Assembly: GCA_036001225.1 (NCBI GenBank)
Contig: DASYUM010000171.1
Coordinates: 1-15,874 of the forward strand
Direction of reading: 5' to 3'
DNA length: 15,874 nt
Source: DASYUM01 sp036001225
Lineage (GTDB): Bacteria > Methylomirabilota > Methylomirabilia > Rokubacteriales > DASRDR01
Shown: piece after piece, positions 8,159 through 15,186 of the stretch
How the letters are laid out: each line of letters begins with the position of its first letter
Numbering within the stretch: the first letter of the stretch is position 1
The notes under the pieces: generated by a model
Told to the model about the DNA's origin: nothing
Seen by the model: the letters and a program-made list of their open reading frames with translations, nothing else
Database searches by the model: none
Made by a program: the position numbers and the translations under genes

Positions 8159-9259
8159 ATGAATCACCTCGCGAGCCGCCGTCGATTCCTCCGGCTCCTG
8201 ACCATGGCCTCCGCCGGTGCCGCCCTGGGGCCCTGGCGGGCATCCGACCGGGCTTCGGCTCAGTCCGCGGCCCCGGCGGCCCCGCCGGGTCCGGCGGTCG
8301 CCCGGCAGGTCGAGCAGTGGTACCAGGGCGCGAGGAAAGAGGGCAAGGTCGTCTGGTGGGACGCCTGGGACAAGGACATCGTCGAGAAGCTCGCGGCGGC
8401 CTTCATGAAGAGGTACCCGGGCGTGACCCTGGAGGCCTTCCTCGGCACCGACGACGACACGAAGCTTCGCGCCCTGGCCGAGGGCCGCGCCGGGAACGTG
8501 ACCTTCGACGTCATCGTCACCAGCAGCGGCAACTACTTCGAGTACAAGAAGGCCGGGCTGGTCACCGACAATTCCGACGTGCTCGACGCGATCGGCGTGC
8601 CCAAGGAGCTGCGATACGAGGGGACCTACGACCCGACCTACTTCGTGTACGGCGCGGCCTACAACCCGAACCTGGTCAAGGAGTCGGAGCTGCCGCGGAC
8701 CTGGGAAGGGTTCCTCGATCCCAAGTGGAAGGGCCAGCTGGCGGTGGAGAGCCGCCTCAAGCTGTTCGTGTTCGCCACCCCCTTCTGGGGCGGCGAGGAG
8801 AAGGTCATCAGCTACCTGCAGCGTCTGCGGACCCAGGCGCCGCGCTTCGTCAAGGGCGACATCGCCTCCAACAAGCTCCTGGTCGCCGGTGAGTTCCCGA
8901 TCCTGCTGCCCGCCTATCTCACCAACTACCCGCGCTACGTCCCCCAGGGCGCGCCCTGGGGGTACGTGCCCCTGGACGAGGTCTACGTGACGGGCGGGGG
9001 ACCGGGCTACACCCGGCCACCGAACGCGCCCCATCCGAACGCGGGCAAGCTCTTCATGTACTGGTTCATGGGGCCCGAGGGCCAGGCCATCTTCGACGAG
9101 CGCTTCACCGGCAACCCGATGCCCGGCGCCAATACCGGCCCCGCCAGGTTCCTGGAAAAGCACAAGATCACGCCCCGGCTGGTGCCGGTCAAGTACGAGC
9201 AGGAGATCGCCAGCTACACGCGCAAGTACGCCGACGCGGTCGGCCTGCCGATCCGGTGA
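8159..9259 (+). CDS. Tat-exported ABC transporter substrate-binding protein (importer B)
   Basis: This 366-residue extracytoplasmic solute-binding protein has an N-terminus with a clear twin-arginine signal: SRRRFLRLL at residues 6-14, a short hydrophobic stretch and a likely cleavage after ASA (residue 34). Export in folded form is therefore expected. The mature part begins with a helix and EGKVVWWDAWDKDIVEKLAA, the usual first strand of iron/polyamine-type binding proteins, and carries the hinge motif FLDPKWKGQ at about residue 187. The ATG at 8159 is preceded by GAAGGGA at good spacing. It lies 35 bases after its permease and 25 bases before the hydrolase gene. No lipobox Cys is present, so it is probably a soluble periplasmic protein. 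The ligand is unknown. Confidence 0.92.
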   Translation: MNHLASRRRFLRLLTMASAGAALGPWRASDRASAQSAAPAAPPGPAVARQVEQWYQGARKEGKVVWWDAWDKDIVEKLAAAFMKRYPGVTLEAFLGTDDDTKLRALAEGRAGNVTFDVIVTSSGNYFEYKKAGLVTDNSDVLDAIGVPKELRYEGTYDPTYFVYGAAYNPNLVKESELPRTWEGFLDPKWKGQLAVESRLKLFVFATPFWGGEEKVISYLQRLRTQAPRFVKGDIASNKLLVAGEFPILLPAYLTNYPRYVPQGAPWGYVPLDEVYVTGGGPGYTRPPNAPHPNAGKLFMYWFMGPEGQAIFDERFTGNPMPGANTGPARFLEKHKITPRLVPVKYEQEIASYTRKYADAVGLPIR

Positions 9260-9270
9260 GCCGGTGAGCC

Positions 9271-9278
9271 AGGAAGGG
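9271..9278 (+). promoter_or_regulatory. Ribosome binding site AGGAAGGG deciding the start of the hydrolase-RidA gene
   Basis: AGGAAGGG sits six bases before the ATG at 9285. An upstream in-frame GTG at 9264 would give seven extra residues but has no comparable site, so 9285 is the better start. Confidence 0.65.
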
Positions 9279-9284
9279 CGCCCG

Positions 9285-11189
9285 ATGACGCTCGACGAGC
9301 TGCTCGTGGGCCGCCGGGCCGCGCTGCTGGTCATCGACATGCAGAACGACTTCTGCCATCCGGACGGCGCCGTCGCCAGGCGCGGGGGCGACGTCGAGCC
9401 GATCCAGGCCATGGCGCCCCGGCTGCGCCGGCTGCTGGCCGCCGCCCGCCGGCGCGGGCTGCCGATCATCCACGTCCGGACCCATCACAGCCCGTGGACC
9501 AACTCCGAGTCCTGGGTGACCCGGCATCACGGTTTGAACGTCGTGCAGTGCTTCCCCGGCTCCTGGGGCGCCGACTTCTACGCCGGGTTCGAGCCGGTCA
9601 GCGACGATCGCTGGACGCCGGGCGCCCACGAGTACGTCGTCACCAAGCACCGCTTCAGCGCCTTCATCGACACCGACCTCGATCTGGTTCTCCGCTCCCA
9701 GACCGTCCAGACGTTGATCCTGACCGGCGCCACCACCGACGTCTGTGTCGAGTCGACGGCCCGCGACGGGTTCATGAAGGACTACGCCATCGTGTTCGTG
9801 TCCGACTGCACGGCCACCTCGCCGGCGACCGCCCACCAGGCCGCCCTCGAGAGCATCCGGCGCAGCTTCGGCCGCGTGGTGTCGGCCGACGAGCTGGAAG
9901 CGGCCTGGGCGGCCCCCGCGTCCGGGAGTCCGGCCTCGGCCGGCGGACGCACCACCGGGATCGAGGTCCGGACGGCCGCGACCGCGACCCCGGCGTCAGG
10001 GACGAGCCACCCGGATCGGCGCCCGTTCAAGAAAGAGGTCCTGCTCGACGACGAGCGCGAGCGGGGGTTCCCGGCCGTCGTCCGGTTCGGGCCGTACCTC
10101 TTCGTCTCCGGATCGGACGGCCATCGCGATCCGAAGACGGAGCGCATCGTGCCCGATCTGGCCTGGAAGGCGGTCGAGCAGTGCCGCAACTCCTACGGCC
10201 GCATCCGGCGGCGGCTGGAGCAGGGCGGGTACGGCGGCGGCTGTGCGGTGCGCATCCAGAACTTCACCAGCGGGCAGGACTGGCGCTTGCAGCGGATGGC
10301 GCTGTGGCCGGAGTACTTCGGCGAGGCCGAGCATGGCCTGGCCGTCAGCTTCGGGGCCCAGGCCCGGATGTCCGGCATCAACATGATCACGACCACGGTC
10401 ATGGGCGTGACCCCCGACGTGGAACGGGTGGCCGTGGTGCCGCAGCCCACGCCCGGTCGGGCCGCCCGGGTGGTCCGGGCCGAGCCCTTCGTCTACGTCA
10501 TCGGGGTCGGCGGCCTCACGCATCCCCGCACCGGCGAGGCCGCGCCCGAGGAAGTGCCGGAGGCCTTCGAGCGCCAGCTCCGCTATGCGGCCGACTGGCT
10601 GGCCGCCCACCTCGATCGAGCCGGCGTGGCCCCGCGCGACCTCGTGCGGCTGGACGCGTGTCTCCGGGACGTCAACCGGGCCCCGGCCTATCACCGCTTC
10701 TGGCAGGAGCAGCTCGGCGGGGAGATCCCCTTCGCGACCTCGGCGATCGGGCTCCCGCTCGGGGGCCGCGCCGAGCACGAGATCGGCGGCCTCGCGCTGG
10801 CGCCCGGCGCGACCAAGGAGGTGGCGTGGCGCGAGGATCGGCCCGGCGTGGCCGAGGCGGTGAAGGCCGGCCAGCTCGTGTTCGTCTCGGGCTGCTCCGG
10901 CCTCGGCGACGCCAGCACCGGACGCGTGCGGCCCGAAGGGTCCGGTGAGAAGCCCGCCCAGACCCGGCAGGCCTTGCAGCGCCTGGAGGCGGCGCTGGCC
11001 CGCTTCAGCCTCGGCCTCGGCGACCTGCTCCGGCTGGACATCTTCCTGCGGGACATCTACTTCGAGGACGCCTGTCTCGAGCTGGTCCGCGACCGGCTCG
11101 GAAAGGACGCGCCCACGATGACCGTGATCGGCGCCGAGCCGGCCGACTCGGCCGAGGTGGAGCTGACGGCGATCGCCGGCGCTCCGTGA
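9285..11189 (+). CDS. Isochorismatase-like cysteine hydrolase fused to three RidA-like domains
   Basis: This cytoplasmic protein has 634 residues. Residues 1-205 are an isochorismatase-fold hydrolase with its full triad: Asp18 (VIDMQNDF), Lys121 (VTKHRF) and Cys154 (TTDVCVEST). Members cleave C-N bonds in carbamoyl, nicotinamide or ureido-type compounds, or vinyl ethers. An Ala/Ser/Pro-rich linker (about 206-247) leads to three successive YjgF/RidA-like units at about 248-385 (PYLFVSG), 391-512 (FVYVIG) and 520-634 (LVFVSG). RidA proteins are normally ~130-residue homotrimers that deaminate reactive imines, so three units in one chain could form a trimer by themselves. The RidA catalytic Arg (PxRxxVE pattern) is not seen in any unit, so they may bind but not deaminate. 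The gene sits between importer B's binding protein and ATPase genes, tying it to the imported substrate. Confidence 0.87.
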   Translation: MTLDELLVGRRAALLVIDMQNDFCHPDGAVARRGGDVEPIQAMAPRLRRLLAAARRRGLPIIHVRTHHSPWTNSESWVTRHHGLNVVQCFPGSWGADFYAGFEPVSDDRWTPGAHEYVVTKHRFSAFIDTDLDLVLRSQTVQTLILTGATTDVCVESTARDGFMKDYAIVFVSDCTATSPATAHQAALESIRRSFGRVVSADELEAAWAAPASGSPASAGGRTTGIEVRTAATATPASGTSHPDRRPFKKEVLLDDERERGFPAVVRFGPYLFVSGSDGHRDPKTERIVPDLAWKAVEQCRNSYGRIRRRLEQGGYGGGCAVRIQNFTSGQDWRLQRMALWPEYFGEAEHGLAVSFGAQARMSGINMITTTVMGVTPDVERVAVVPQPTPGRAARVVRAEPFVYVIGVGGLTHPRTGEAAPEEVPEAFERQLRYAADWLAAHLDRAGVAPRDLVRLDACLRDVNRAPAYHRFWQEQLGGEIPFATSAIGLPLGGRAEHEIGGLALAPGATKEVAWREDRPGVAEAVKAGQLVFVSGCSGLGDASTGRVRPEGSGEKPAQTRQALQRLEAALARFSLGLGDLLRLDIFLRDIYFEDACLELVRDRLGKDAPTMTVIGAEPADSAEVELTAIAGAP

Positions 11190-11193
11190 CGCG

Positions 11194-12402
11194 GTGCTCC
11201 GAGTCCGCGACCTCCGGCTGACCTATCGATCGGACCGCGAGCGTGTCGATGCCGTGGCCGGGGTCAGCTTCGTGGTGGCGCCGGCCGCCTTCTACACGCT
11301 GCTGGGGCCGTCGGGCTGCGGGAAGACCAGCACGCTCCGGTGCATCGCCGGGCTGGAGACCCCGACCGATGGCAGCATCGAGATCGGCGGCACCGTTGTG
11401 TTCTCGGGCGGCGCGAAGCGGATGGTGCCGCCGCACCGGCGCGACATCGGGATGGTGTTCCAGTCCTATGCGATCTGGCCCCACATGACCGTGTTCGAGA
11501 ACGTCGCCTTTCCCTTGCGACACGGCCGGCAAGGACTGTCCAGCCGGGTCGTCCGGGACAAGGTCATGCGGGTGCTGGAGCTGGTGGGGCTCGAGTCGTA
11601 CGCCGCGCGCCCGGCTCCGCTCCTGTCGGGCGGCCAGCAGCAGCGGGTGGCGCTGGCGCGGGCCCTGGCCCGCGAGCCCACGGTCCTGCTCCTCGACGAG
11701 CCGCTCTCGAACCTGGACACCAAGCTGCGGGAGAGCATGCGCTTCCAGATCCAGGCGCTGGTCCGCCGCCTGCGCATCACCACGCTGTACGTGACCCACG
11801 ATCAGCTGGAGGCCCTCACCATGTCCGACATGGTCGGGCTGATGCGCGACGGGCGGATCGTCCAGGAGGGCTCGCCCCGCGCCATCTATCTCGAGCCCCG
11901 CGATCCCTTCGTCGCGAATTTCCTCGGCCGGACGAATTTCATCCCGGGGCTCGTCCGGTGGAGCGCCGACGGCGACGGGCGTGGATGGGTGGACACCCGG
12001 TGGGGTCGTCTCACCAGCCCCTTGCCGGAGTGGGCCAGCGAGGGATGCCGGGTGCGGGTCGGCTTTCGGCCCGAATACGCGCGACTGTCGCGGGAGGCGC
12101 CGGCGCCGCCCGCCAACGAGCTCCACGGCACCGTGGCTGCCGCCGCTTTCGCCGGCCAGAGCGTGGAGTACAAGATCGACCTCGGGGACCAGCTCATCGA
12201 GGTGTCGGGCGAGCCCTTCTCGACCTATGCGCCGGGCGAGCCCGTGTTCGTCGGCATCGTGCCCGAGCGCTGCTACGTGCTGGCCGGCGAGGACCCCGAT
12301 CCCCGCACGGCCGGGAAAGACGAGGACGCGCCGCCGCTCCCCGCCCCGGGGCCCGCCGACGCCCACCCCGCCCACAGGAGTGCACGCGACGATGCGGTAT
12401 GA
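11194..12402 (+). CDS. ABC transporter ATP-binding protein (importer B)
   Basis: This 402-residue ATPase has intact motifs: Walker A GPSGCGKT at residues 38-45, FQSYAIWPHMTV with the Q-loop, signature LSGGQQQR from residue 144, Walker B VLLLDEP with D168 and E169, and the switch His202. A TOBE-like domain follows from about residue 245 (GFRPEYARL). The last ~35 residues are Pro/Asp/Ala-rich and overlap the next gene by 11 bases, so the tail is probably a disordered read-on extension. The GTG at 11194 begins four bases after the hydrolase stop with no clear ribosome site, suggesting translational coupling. It would energise the permease at 6327-8123. Confidence 0.92.
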   Translation: MLRVRDLRLTYRSDRERVDAVAGVSFVVAPAAFYTLLGPSGCGKTSTLRCIAGLETPTDGSIEIGGTVVFSGGAKRMVPPHRRDIGMVFQSYAIWPHMTVFENVAFPLRHGRQGLSSRVVRDKVMRVLELVGLESYAARPAPLLSGGQQQRVALARALAREPTVLLLDEPLSNLDTKLRESMRFQIQALVRRLRITTLYVTHDQLEALTMSDMVGLMRDGRIVQEGSPRAIYLEPRDPFVANFLGRTNFIPGLVRWSADGDGRGWVDTRWGRLTSPLPEWASEGCRVRVGFRPEYARLSREAPAPPANELHGTVAAAAFAGQSVEYKIDLGDQLIEVSGEPFSTYAPGEPVFVGIVPERCYVLAGEDPDPRTAGKDEDAPPLPAPGPADAHPAHRSARDDAV

Positions 12403-13522
12403 CTACATCTCGGCCGACAACCACATCGACCTCCGATGGCTGCCGAAGAACCTCTGGCAGGACCGGCTCCCCCGGCGGCTCCGGGAGGCCGGCCCCCGGG
12501 TGATCGAGACGCCCGACGGCTCGATGTGGCAGTGGGAAGGCCGGCTGCGCGGCGAGGCCGCCGATGGCAGCCGGAACGAGAAGCTCCGCTCGACCACGTT
12601 CGGCGTCAAGGGCATCGAGACGCCCGGCGGCTCGCTGCCGCCCTCGGATCCCAAGCTGGTCCTGGAGCACTTCGACCTGGCCGGGATCTACGCCGGGGTC
12701 TTCTACGGGGACACCCGGAAGTGGGAGGTGAAGGATCCCGAGCTGCGCCAGGCGATCTACCGCGCCTACAACGACTTCCTGATCGAGTTCAACCGGCAGG
12801 CCCCCGACCGGCTGGTGGCCCTGCCGACGCTGCCCACGATGCATCCGGAGACGTGCGTGGCCGAGATGGGGCGCGTGGTCGAGCAGGGCGCCCGCGGTGT
12901 CGAGTACAGCGTCTTCGATGCCGATCCGCCGCTGTGGGACCCCGTCTGGGAGCCGGTCTGGAGCACCGCCGAGGAGCTGGGCATCCCGATCTGCTGCCAC
13001 ATCGGCGACCGGTCGGGAACGCCGTATCCCCCGAACGCGCACGGCCGCTCCCGCGCCCATTTCGCCGTGGTCCCCCTGGCGGCCGCCCCGGCCATCGCCC
13101 AGATCATCTTCAGCGGCGTCCTCGAGCGACATCCCCGGCTGCACATCTCCTTCGCCGAGTGTCGCGTCGGCTGGATCCCGTTCGTCATCAGCTGGATGGA
13201 CCGCCAGGTGCGCGAGCGGCCGCCGGATCCCACCGTCCACCTGAGCCGGCTGCCGAGCGAGTACTTCGCCCGCCAGATGTCGGTCACGTTCGAGGACGAC
13301 CTCGTCGGGGCCCGGCTCCTGCCGATGGAGTGGGCCTACCTGAAGGAGAGCGCCATGTGGGGCGCCGACTATCCCCACACCCAGGGGGTCTGGTCCCAGC
13401 TCGACCGGGTCATGGCGGAGATGCTCGCCGACGTCCCCCCGGCCCTCAGGGAGGAGGTCGTCTTCTCGCGCGCCGCCCGGATCTTCAAGCTGACCCCGCC
13501 CCCGTCGCCCCGTCGCGCCTGA
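12392..13522 (+). CDS. Amidohydrolase family protein (amidohydrolase_2 / decarboxylase-like)
   Basis: This 376-residue TIM-barrel metalloenzyme is of the group that contains ACMSD and related decarboxylases and hydrolases. Visible landmarks are the N-terminal SADNHID (His11, Asp13) in place of the common DxHxH, the metal-ligand candidate His203 in CCHIGD, FAECRVGWIPF (family pattern FxESxxGWxPy), and Asp326/His329 in WGADYPH. These agree with an active metal site. Members hydrolyse or decarboxylate ring or open-chain acids. The ATG at 12392 is chosen because the domain starts there; AGGAG lies 11 bases upstream, and an in-frame GTG at 12380 is possible. It overlaps the ATPase gene by 11 bases, so it belongs to the same transcript and is the last gene of the cluster. 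Confidence 0.9.
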   Translation: MRYDYISADNHIDLRWLPKNLWQDRLPRRLREAGPRVIETPDGSMWQWEGRLRGEAADGSRNEKLRSTTFGVKGIETPGGSLPPSDPKLVLEHFDLAGIYAGVFYGDTRKWEVKDPELRQAIYRAYNDFLIEFNRQAPDRLVALPTLPTMHPETCVAEMGRVVEQGARGVEYSVFDADPPLWDPVWEPVWSTAEELGIPICCHIGDRSGTPYPPNAHGRSRAHFAVVPLAAAPAIAQIIFSGVLERHPRLHISFAECRVGWIPFVISWMDRQVRERPPDPTVHLSRLPSEYFARQMSVTFEDDLVGARLLPMEWAYLKESAMWGADYPHTQGVWSQLDRVMAEMLADVPPALREEVVFSRAARIFKLTPPPSPRRA

Positions 13523-13612
13523 GGTTGTTCGGGGCCACCACGACTGACGGCCGCTTCATCGCGCCCTTCGAGATCGGCGACGTGGATCGGTCGACCTGAT
13601 TTGGCTTGCGCA

Positions 13613-13624
13613 ATGGGTACCCAT
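13613..13624. repeat. Perfect 12-bp palindrome ATGGGTACCCAT
   Basis: Each half of ATGGGT/ACCCAT is the exact reverse complement of the other. It lies about 90 bases after the amidohydrolase stop with no gene start nearby. It could be a leftover operator or recombination site, or chance. Confidence 0.4.
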
Positions 13625-13648
13625 CGTGGCAACCCTTCTGTAAAGCAT

Positions 13649-13713
13649 GCCGCTATTGGTGATGAGACCGCCCTCTTAAGGCTGAAATGCGGGTTCGATC
13701 CCGTTGGCGCGAT
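13649..13713 (+). other. Decayed tRNA-like segment (D-arm, CTT anticodon arm, T-arm)
   Basis: GCTATTGGTGATGAGACC resembles a D-arm with the TTGG loop. CCGCC-CTCTTAA-GGCTG resembles an anticodon arm with T33, anticodon CTT (Lys) and A37. GCGGGTTCGATCCCG resembles a T-arm but its loop is one base short. The acceptor strands pair poorly (5' GCATGCC against GGCGCGA). It is therefore at best a degenerate tRNA. An alternative is that the T-arm likeness is coincidental, because part of it can also be read as codons of the AbiEi-like fragment that follows. Confidence 0.35.
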
Positions 13714-13769
13714 GGAACCTGATCGTGCCCGATCGCTGGGCCCGGGAGCGCCCCGCGGTTGAAGTATAG
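13713..13769 (+). pseudogene. AbiEi-like antitoxin, C-terminal fragment
   Basis: The frame is open from 13686 and reads WNLIVPDRWARERPAVEV from 13713 to the TAG at 13767-13769. The content is too short to identify alone. It ends 11 bases inside the AbiEii-like fragment in another frame, the overlap expected of an abiEi-abiEii operon, and that position is the main reason for the call. The rest of the antitoxin is missing: a TGA precedes the frame at 13683. Confidence 0.35.
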
Positions 13770-13836
13770 CCGCGAGTATCTCGGGGAGCGGGCGGCCAGG
13801 ACCGGGTTCCGACCTGACACCCTCGAGAAGGTCCTC
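13759..13836 (+). pseudogene. AbiEii/AbiGii-type nucleotidyltransferase toxin, N-terminal fragment
   Basis: From a TTG at 13759 the frame reads LKYSREYLGERAARTGFRPD then TLEKVL. This closely resembles the N-terminal helix region of AbiEii/AbiGii toxins (KYSRE-L---A--TGF----LEKV-RLL). After about 13836 the similarity ends. The frame runs on to a TAG at 13906-13908 without the expected KGGTALNLF nucleotidyltransferase core, so only ~26 codons of a ~300-codon gene remain. The toxin family modifies nucleotides or tRNA in type IV toxin-antitoxin systems. Here it is dead debris of a defence or mobile element. The call rests on recalled family pattern, not on a search. Confidence 0.6.
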
Positions 13837-13972
13837 TGCCCGACCCGAGCCTCGGCGGTCGTGCCGCGGGCTACGCCCGATTTCTCCGACAGGCTTCTCT
13901 GGTAGATGCCGGGGTCCGACCAGCGCGTCGCCCTGATCTCCGCGTTCCGAACGGGCGCCCTAGTGCGGCGGT

Positions 13973-14698
13973 TTAGGTGCCGTATCGGTCGTGGTGCCGG
14001 ACCCAGTCCTGGGGATCGGCCGGGGTCTCGTCGCGCCCCTTGGGCACGAGGTCGAGGAATTGATAGGTGGTATTCACCATGTCGATGCCCCGCGCGTAGG
14101 TCGAGTAGGTGTGGAACACGGCGCCGCTCCGGTCCTGGTAGAAGACGCTGATACCCTCGCGATCGGGGATGTCCATGTCCACCCGCTGATAGTTGTAGAA
14201 CACCGATCCGCTCTCGATGTCCTCCGGCGTGAACGACGCCTGATAGTCGTGGTTGAAGTCGGTCTGGAACGCGGAGACCCACTTGAAGCGCCAGCCCATC
14301 CGCTTCTTGAACGACTCGATCTTGGCCAGCGGCGCGCGGGAGACCACCACGAAGGTCACGTCGCGCTGATTCAGGTGGACGCCCATGCCGTCGTAGTGGT
14401 CGGCCCAGAACGAGCAATGGGGGCACCCCTCGTCCCACTCCGGGCTGAACATGAAGTGATACACGACCAGCTGGCTTCGCTGCTGGAAGAGCTCGGCCAG
14501 CGTCTCCTGACCGGCCGATCCGTCGAAGCGGTAGGTCTTCTCGACCTTCTCCCACGGCAGCTCCCGTCGCTGGCGGCCGAGGTCCTCCCGGAGGCGGGTG
14601 AACTCCTTCTCCTTGGCGAGGAAGGCCGTCCGCGCCGCGAGCCACTCCTTGTGCGATACCACCGGGTGATTCTTGAGAGCGCTGCTGTCGGTCTTCAT
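13973..14698 (-). CDS. DUF899 family thioredoxin-like protein
   Basis: This 241-residue protein belongs to the DUF899 family, which has a thioredoxin-related fold and unknown reaction. The start region (HPVVSHKEWLAARTAFLAKE) and the redox-type motif GCPHCSFWADHYDG with Cys92 and Cys95 are typical. The C-terminal part with SVFYNYQ and VFHTYSTYARG also fits the family. The ATG at 14698 is preceded by GAGGTG at five-base spacing, so longer frames that run into the SRPBCC gene are rejected. It is the third gene of the ArsR operon, 32 bases after the SRPBCC stop. A CxxC pair suggests a thiol redox or detoxification role, but none is proven for the family. Confidence 0.9.
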   Translation of the reverse strand: MKTDSSALKNHPVVSHKEWLAARTAFLAKEKEFTRLREDLGRQRRELPWEKVEKTYRFDGSAGQETLAELFQQRSQLVVYHFMFSPEWDEGCPHCSFWADHYDGMGVHLNQRDVTFVVVSRAPLAKIESFKKRMGWRFKWVSAFQTDFNHDYQASFTPEDIESGSVFYNYQRVDMDIPDREGISVFYQDRSGAVFHTYSTYARGIDMVNTTYQFLDLVPKGRDETPADPQDWVRHHDRYGT

Positions 14699-14730
14699 GC
14701 ACTCACCTCTGTCGTTGACGGGTGAACGAG

Positions 14731-15186
14731 TCAGGTAGGTCGGCGTTCGTTCCGAAGTCGGCTCGCGAGCTTCTCGAGGATCTGGGTCCACCCCCGCTGG
14801 TGCGCGTCAAAGGCCTCGGCATCGGGGAGCGACTCCTGAGTGAGGACGAGCTCGGTCTCCTCCGATTCACGTGGCGACAGCTCGACGGTGACGAGAGTCT
14901 CCCGGCCGCGCGTGCTCGACGAGCTCCAGGTGAAAACCAGGCGTCGGGGCGGCGTGATCTCCCGGTACTGGCCCGTATGCACCACCTCGTAGACGTCGGT
15001 CCGCATGACAATGCGGAAGCGGCCCCCGACCCGCACATCCAGCTCGGCCACGGTCTCTCGAATGGCGCCGGGACACATCCACTGGGCGAGGCTCTGAGGA
15101 TCCGTCCACGCCTCGAACACCTCCTGCGGGCGGGCCGGAAGGACACGGACCAGTCGGAGCGGAGGCGGCTGGCTCGCGTGTGCCAT
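14731..15186 (-). CDS. SRPBCC (AHSA1-like) domain protein
   Basis: This 151-residue single-domain START-like protein has the typical beginning LRLVRVLPARPQEVFEAWTD and SLAQWMCPG. The core GGRFRIVM, LVFTWSS and ETLVTVELSP follows, and the end QRGWTQILEKLASRL is characteristic. Such proteins form a hydrophobic ligand-binding cavity and are very often paired with an ArsR regulator. The ATG at 15184-15186 shares its A with the TGA stop of the ArsR gene (TGATG), and GGAAG lies five bases upstream, so the two are translationally coupled. The ligand is unknown. Confidence 0.9.
   Translation of the reverse strand: MAHASQPPPLRLVRVLPARPQEVFEAWTDPQSLAQWMCPGAIRETVAELDVRVGGRFRIVMRTDVYEVVHTGQYREITPPRRLVFTWSSSSTRGRETLVTVELSPRESEETELVLTQESLPDAEAFDAHQRGWTQILEKLASRLRNERRPT

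Larger units (their letters stand above)
13523..13972 (+). other. 450-base gap holding gene and tRNA debris
   Basis: No intact gene is present between the amidohydrolase stop and the convergent DUF899 gene. The left part (13523-13612) has a short open frame (TDGRFIAPFEIGDVDRST) that I do not recognise. The middle holds a palindrome, a tRNA-like segment and two toxin-antitoxin-like fragments, listed separately. From 13837 to 13972 nothing is recognised. No convincing hairpin-plus-T-run terminator is seen for either convergent operon. Confidence 0.6.

Noticed and set aside
7952..9469. 505-residue minus-strand open frame
   Set aside because: It is antisense to the well-supported permease end, binding protein and hydrolase start, with low-complexity composition and no family motif.
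13653..14702. 349-residue minus-strand frame overlapping DUF899 and the tRNA-like debris
   Set aside because: It is out of frame with the clear DUF899 gene. Its distal part, ending in an ISALRG-like tail, is antisense translation of the tRNA-like segment.
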